Assembly: GCA_012932295.1 (NCBI GenBank)
Contig: JAAONU010000002.1
Span: 38,995,521-39,059,520 of the forward strand
Reading direction: 5' to 3'
Length of the DNA stretch: 64,000 nucleotides
DNA from: Cyclina sinensis
Lineage: Eukaryota; Mollusca; Bivalvia; Venerida; Veneridae
Both the position numbers and the translations under genes were made by a program. Of this stretch, positions 59,042 through 64,000 are shown piece by piece; within the stretch, counting starts at the first letter, position 1, and every line of letters starts with the position of its first letter. The notes below the pieces were generated by a model. It ran no database searches and had not been told where the DNA came from. It saw only the letters and a list, made by a program, of their open reading frames with translations.

Positions 59042-60066
59042 CTAAAATAAATGCGAAAATGAATTAAAACCAAAAAAAAAAGTCACATAAAAGTGAAATA
59101 CACGGCAAAGGCATTCATGTACACTAACAAATAGTCTTTTAATTATTTTCCCAATCAGTTGTACTAGTTTTGTTATTGTCGGATTAATGTATTAATTAAA
59201 TAAGAAAGAGTATTGATTTTTACATATATTTTTCACACTTGATCTATCTAGAGCTGCGTCAAGTAAAACTTTTAACATAGCAGAACATGTTTTTAAACAA
59301 ATTTTAAGTATTATTTTAGCATCTGATTAAGTGTTGATTGTGTACGTACGTGAATCCATCAATACCAGACGACCGTTTGCCTACATCCATCCCATTTACA
59401 TCCATTGCCCAAGGGTCCAACAAATCATAACATTCAGGAGGACAGGGATGTGGACTGAAATATTATTTATATACATTTGTTTATCACACTGACTACTCAA
59501 ACATATAAAAATCCACGGGTATTCTGGTAATCTAAAATCTATGGATAGTCCGGAATATTCATTAACAGATTCAGTTTTAAATTTAGATTTTGATTTCGAT
59601 GGCGAATATACAACATTTTATAAATAACAGATCAACTGTTAATTTTGCCATTTAATGCTAAAGAGTTATTATTAGATGAACAGTTTACAGTACCCCTACA
59701 CAATGCATGCTCTCTTTAATGCATGTTTTATCAAGTACAAAGAAGCAAAACAATTTTTCATGTCTCACATAAACTTAATATTTTTTAGCTGTCTCAGTAG
59801 ATTAACGGGACGTTTCTACCTTTTGTTTAGCTTTTTTATATTTTAACTTTTAAATTTTAAAATATAGTAGACATTTCAAGGGACAGAAGAACTCACGCGC
59901 TACATAATTTCTCGCAAAGCTGTTGTGGTGTGGTTTTCCGTGAAGCGACTTGATCCGACTCTGGGATGGAAGCTTGTTTTGCCGTCGCTTGAGTGGCACA
60001 CGTGCATAAACACAAGAATACAACACACATTGACAGCACCGTCATCTTGTCAGCAAAATTTGCCAT
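58975..60066 (-). CDS. Small secreted neuropeptide-like precursor (three coding exons)
   Basis: Minus-strand gene joined from 59897-60066, 59350-59454 and 58975-59041, 113 codons, phases 2 and 2, all with AG/GT borders. Residues 1-29 form a signal peptide (MANFADKMTVLSMCVVFLCL then CTCATQATA). The mature region has four cysteines as CX3C-X5-CX3C (LCEKLCSAPHPCPPEC). Then YDLLDPWAMDVNGMDVGKR follows: Gly-Lys-Arg is a classic amidation plus dibasic cleavage site. The tail after KR reads SSGIDGFTFDDYLFLRWLGR and DLARHRLQK. Secretion, cysteine pairing and GKR processing point to a peptide hormone or neuropeptide precursor. Twin CX3C motifs often form a disulfide-linked helical hairpin. I do not recognise the family and give no symbol. 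The start at 60066 is favoured because an acceptor (TCTCTCAG|GTC at 60076-60077) lies just upstream, implying a 5' non-coding exon further up. Confidence 0.72.
59350..59454 (-). CDS. Peptide precursor exon B: second CX3C and GKR site
   Basis: 105 bases. The acceptor is TTTCAG|T at 59455-59456 and the donor TTCAC|GTACGT after 59350. It encodes (A)PHPCPPECYDLLDPWAMD, then VNGMDVGKR and SSGIDGF. An alternative donor four bases on would put the next exon out of frame. Confidence 0.72.
59897..60066 (-). CDS. Peptide precursor exon A: signal peptide and first CX3C
   Basis: 170 coding bases. The donor is AGCGC|GTGAGT after 59897, phase 2. Hydrophobic core VLSMCVVFLCLCTCA, probable cleavage near ATA|KQ. 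It ends TTPQQLCEKLCS. An upstream ATG at 60096 would lie in the intron if the acceptor at 60076-60077 is used. Confidence 0.72.
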
Positions 60067-60076
60067 GTTTTTGACC

Positions 60077-61964
60077 TGAGAGATACAATGTAACATTCTA
60101 AACCATCATCTACCAGTGATAATGTCAGCAAACAATGATCCATTTGGATATTGCTCATAGTCATTTATAAGTGAAACGATCCTATCTTTATTTCATTCAT
60201 GAACGTGCGAACTTGTCTGATCATTCGTATTTGCAGGTACAGAATGGTTCCTAACATATTTTGCTAATTCTGAATTCTGGAAAAATAGAAACTGTGAACT
60301 ATATTGTGTCGTTATACAAAACATCTGAATCTGCACTAGAGAAATTAATTTTTGATCCATATAAACCATTTTTGTATCTTAATCACTGACTGGTTGCGAA
60401 TATGCAAGATCCTGTTTCTCCTTGCAAAGATTTAAAGTTTCCTAGGGAAGTGAACATATCAAATGAAGTTGTTCTCATTCATTTTGTTTACATGAACATG
60501 CAGAGTTAACTTCAGATACCTGACATACGAACGGACAGTTATCAAATAAAGTAAAACATTTAAAATGTCTGCAAATGGTCGTTCATTAATAGTGTAGATT
60601 AAGTAATCTTACAATCCATCCTACAATTCCTATGAATGCCCGAAATTCGCTCAAATATATATGATAAAAACAGTTTGTTTTCTCTACGGTAAGATCACAA
60701 CAAGATCTTTTGTTGGTAAGAAAACTCATCGTTTAACTCACAGTTACGGAACAGAACTGGGCTCCTAAATGAGTACGGGTGAGTGAAAATAACTACACCA
60801 TACGTTATGACTATACTGTGTGTGTATAAGAAGGTATAAACAAACTATGTTTTCACACCGACCCCTTTTCGAACTCTTTGCATCAAACTCGTATTCATAA
60901 TGCAGGTTCATTTAAACAAGAGTTAAGGTTTTATTTTTTTTAAATATCTTAATTCAAAGCCAGGGTTCAAACCGTTTAGAAACAGCAAGATAGTTTCAAT
61001 AATTACTGTCATTTATCGCGAATTATACTATTATATTATCGTGATTTTTTGCTCTGAAACTGACACTACAATGCTCGTGAGCTGAAGAGTGCACAACAGA
61101 CAATCGTTGAAATACATTTCCAAAGTTTTAGCACTAAACTCTTATATTTCATGTAAATTAAATTGATGACGTGTCACAGAATACCCCCCCCCCCTCCCAC
61201 CCCCCGCCGAAAGTTATGGCAACAATGTTTTGAGACTAACACAATTGTTTCCTACTGAAAAGAACTTAGATGAAAAGAATGTTGCTAATTATTTACAAGT
61301 GTAATTTTACGATTGTCAGTTGTATAATTTTCAGATGACAGTATATATAAATAACGGTTTTGGAGGAAGAATTAACTATGTACATGAGGAAAAATGTGTG
61401 ACAATTACTCAACTTTTCGCAAGATGACAAAAATTTCGGTAACAATCGCCCGCTGTTTCTAAGCCTTCAAGTAAATTTTTAAGAACATATTTAGGCCTGG
61501 CATGCATTAGGTTTTATTGGATATGCATGGACAAGCTTTGAAACGAGATCAGTGTGCAAATTCTGTTGTTTACCTCTTATATACTTAGAGTCGTAAGTTA
61601 TGAAAATTCTTACATTAGTTACATTACGGTTTTTCATTCACATGCATGTTAAGGGTCAAAAGTTTGCTTCTTTTACCTGTGAAATACTTCATATTGGTAA
61701 TACAAGTTGATATATCGGCTGATGAATGATTACGACATATTTACTAGAGGAAACGACTTAGTATGTCGTGGAAAACGACATAAAAAAGAGAAATGCATTA
61801 AAAAAGGATTGCACTGAAAAAAACAATCAACAAAAACAAACAGAGAAGCACAGTATTCTACTGTCTCGTTTCCATGACAAAGCTAAATCGTCCCCACGAG
61901 TTAGTTAGTCGTTCCCTCGACATAGCCTGCGTGCAATTTTCTTTTTTTTATTGCACTATTTTTT
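60077..61964. other. Upstream region of the peptide gene
   Basis: Should contain the 5' non-coding exon and promoter of the peptide precursor, but I could not place them. It holds two halves of the 227-bp MITE-like family (60735-60850, 61600-61675) and a C-rich run at 61184-61206. No coding exon seen. Confidence 0.45.
60735..61675. mobile_element. MITE-like family member split by ~750 bp
   Basis: The left piece reads CAGTTACGGAACAGAACTGG...TGAAAATAACTACACCATACG, then TTATGACTATACTGTGTG. The right piece reads TTACGGTTTTTCATTCACATG...GGGTCAAAAG...ACCTGTGA. Together they match the order of 15826-16010. The 750 bp between is either a later insertion or the interior of a longer family member. Confidence 0.4.
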
Positions 61965-61965
61965 T

Positions 61966-64000
61966 TCTTTTCAACTTTTTCAACTTTTTCAACTTTTATT
62001 TACATATGCATAAGTCCCACTAGATGTGAGAAACATCAGCATTATATACAAGATTAAACACAATCTGTATTACAAAATAAACATTATTACCGAAGACGGC
62101 ATAAACACATACTTATAAACATGTTAGATATGAAGTGAACCATCAGTCAATTAGTCAACCAATCAATCATTCAATCAATCAGTCAATCAATTAATTAACC
62201 AACCGATCAATTAATCAATCAATCCATTAATCATTCCCTTAATCAATTAATCAAACATACGTACAAACATACAAAACAATTAAGTCATACATTCAATAAA
62301 TCAATCCATCAATCTATCATAAGTCAATCAGTTCCCATCCCACTAGTTCTTCCTTACTCGAAACGAGATAGCAAGGAGGGAATTGGGAATGCGAACTAAT
62401 TGTTTGTTAAAGTTCACCTTCCTTAAATTACATGAAGTCATATATTAAATAAGTATCTTATTCAATGTGAACAATAAAAAAAAGAAGAAAAACAGAATCA
62501 CAAGCGTAACAAAAAAGTTACGTTTGCTGTCAGATTTATAGTACAACAGTTTATTTAAAATGCATTAAAGCTACAGTTAGACTGATTTTTAAAAGTAATA
62601 ATAATAATAAATAAACAAACATATATTCCAAGTTCTAGTTAAAACAAAATGACTAAGTAGATGTTTATTGCGTTTGTTTGAAATATGTAATTATTTTCGC
62701 GCAGAATTTGCTAAGATTTTTTAATTTAGTTACGTTTTCTGATTGGATTAAAGTCGTAAATTTGTGCATATTTGGTCTTGATCTAGTATAATTATCAATA
62801 AAAACTCGTCGGTGGGTAGTAAATATAGGACATTTAAATAAATAATGGAACTCGTCACCGATATCTCTGCAATTGGTGCATATACGCTCATTCGGCGGTG
62901 TATTTTGCCAGCGACCAGTTTCAATTTGGAGACGATGATTTCTCGTTAAGAATGCTATAAGAAATTTGCAGTCGTACGTTGTTAATTTGTCGATATAAAA
63001 ACTGCGGCGAAATGTTGGTTTAATATATTTATACAAATTTGTATCGGATGTTTGGTTAATTTCTGCTTGTTTGAATGAAGATATCTTTAAGTTTTTGAAG
63101 TGTTGTTTTTATTAACCATTTTCCACTTATAAAATTTTGACTATACCATACGCAGAAAAACCAGTGCTGCATAGATATTGTTTGACGTTTTCTATCCATT
63201 GGGATTTGATTTTATGTTGATTCTGTAGTTCATGAATCGTAATATAAATTTTAGAAACAAGTTTTGTATTTTTATCGCTATTGATATTTTCAATAATTCT
63301 CGTCCAGTAGGATATTACTCTATTTTTTATGTGAACTATTAAGGGGGTAACTCCAGTTTCTCCGTAGATCATATACGACGGAGTGGATTTTTTAAGATTA
63401 AAATATATTTATAGAACTTTAGTTGAATTCTTTCCAACATTTCGACATTCCCATGCCCCCATATTTCACTGCCGTACAAAAGTATAGGTCTAATTGTTTT
63501 TTTCGAAAAGTTCAATTTGCAAATCATACGGTAAAGATAACGTTTTAATTTTCCTTAATAATGAAAACATAGCTTTATTTGCTTGTTCTGCTATATGATT
63601 TTTAGTCTTGAGAAAACTGCCGCTATTTGTAAAGAATAAACCAAGGTATTTATACTCTTTTACTACTTCTAATTTATGTTCCCCAATGGTAAATGCTTTG
63701 TTTAATGTCGATCGCCCTTTACAGAAGACCATAATTTTGGTTTTAGAAACATTGATGTTCAATTTCCACAAGTCGCAGTAATTTTTAAAATTATTAAGAG
63801 CATTTTGAAAATCATTTTCATAATCACTAAAAATCACAGTATCGTCAGCATATAATAAAATAAAAAAGCTTCAAGTACATATGTGTATCTTCTACCAGTG
63901 TATCTTTGTTTATACCAATTACATTATTTTCTCGTAAATATTTTTCAAGGTCATTCAGGTACACAGAAAACAAAGAAGGGGATAAATTCTCGCCCTGTCT
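61966..64000 (-). mobile_element. Second LINE, 3' half, continuing past the right edge
   Basis: A non-LTR retrotransposon on the minus strand, from the middle of the reverse transcriptase to the 3' tail. The tail reads AAATAAAAGTTGAAAAAG with three repeated GTTGAAAAA units (61974-62000), as in CR1/L2-like LINEs. Protein sequence differs from the LINE at 16.8-19.8 kb, so this is another family. The 3' untranslated region (62000-62664) contains a TCAATCAA-rich low-complexity stretch at 62150-62330. Confidence 0.85.
62665..64000 (-). pseudogene. LINE reverse transcriptase frame broken by frameshifts
   Basis: Reading down from the right edge: RQGENLSPSLFSVYLNDLEK (palm motif), then a shift into LLYADDTVIFSDY (YADD catalytic pair at 63841-63849), KTKIMVF, YKYLGLFFTNSGSF, a shift into RPILLYGSEIWGHGN, a shift into TPSYMIYGETGVTPL, and a shift into ISGKWLIKTTLQKL. 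It ends with the zinc-like CTNC...HYLFKC (62665-63036). Apparent shifts lie at about 63862-63867 (T6), 63497-63503 (A7), 63388-63393 (A6) and 63131-63138, all in homopolymers on the coding strand. Either a decayed copy or sequencing indels. Confidence 0.8.

Noticed and set aside
1..64000. CRISPR arrays, operons, ribosome binding sites, riboswitches
   Set aside because: The window is animal nuclear DNA with spliced genes. The tandem arrays have no spacer structure and no prokaryotic features apply.

Overview
This is an AT-rich, intron- and repeat-heavy animal genome segment. It is most likely from a bivalve mollusc: several dispersed repeats match families I know from bivalve genomes (hairpin-ended elements starting ACAAG, a ~158-bp tandem core, CR1/L2-like LINEs with short repeated 3' tails, tRNA-derived SINEs). 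No species is assigned and no prokaryotic gene organisation is present.

Layout. (1) Positions 400-12816, minus strand: the 5' half of a mitochondrial pyruvate dehydrogenase kinase (PDK) gene, rebuilt exon by exon from splice sites and phase. Exons 2-5 are at 5496-5637, 4793-4867, 2684-2747 and 400-517. There are two alternative first exons, 12714-12816 (canonical PDK N-terminus) and 12124-12331 (divergent, longer presequence), both ending in the same phase at the homologous residue. The ATP-binding half lies beyond the left edge. Intron 1 is packed with nested repeats. (2) 12.9-16.1 kb: promoter side with a perfect CRE (TGACGTCA), then gene-free DNA. (3) 16.17-20.1 kb: a SINE-like element, a LINE copy whose 873-residue reverse-transcriptase frame is uninterrupted, and a 74-bp foldback element with a 9-bp target duplication. 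(4) 20-39 kb: gene-free and repeat-rich, with a 69-bp minisatellite (23.46-25.9 kb), a 158-bp tandem element (28.4-29.1 kb), the second copy of a 1-kb hairpin-ended repeat (31.1-32.1 kb), and a 44-bp minisatellite (37.16-38.76 kb) flanked by 406-bp direct repeats. (5) 39-58.9 kb: no convincing gene, but a long inverted repeat at 44.6-45.3 kb and an 89-bp near-perfect palindrome at 49.4 kb. (6) 58975-60066, minus strand: a three-exon gene for a small secreted, neuropeptide-like precursor (signal peptide, twin CX3C cysteines, GKR amidation/cleavage site). (7) 61.96-64.0 kb: the 3' half of a second, different LINE on the minus strand, with frameshifts that all fall in homopolymer runs.

Only two cellular genes are supported: PDK (mitochondrial control of the pyruvate dehydrogenase complex) and the secreted peptide precursor. 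Nothing suggests they act together. Most of the long open frames in this window are translations of tandem repeats and are not genes.

The most interesting items are the duplicated PDK first exons, the unassigned peptide precursor, the 1-kb hairpin-ended repeat pair, and the flanked 44-bp minisatellite. All gene models here rest on reading splice sites, phase and remembered family motifs. No search, alignment program or transcript data was used.
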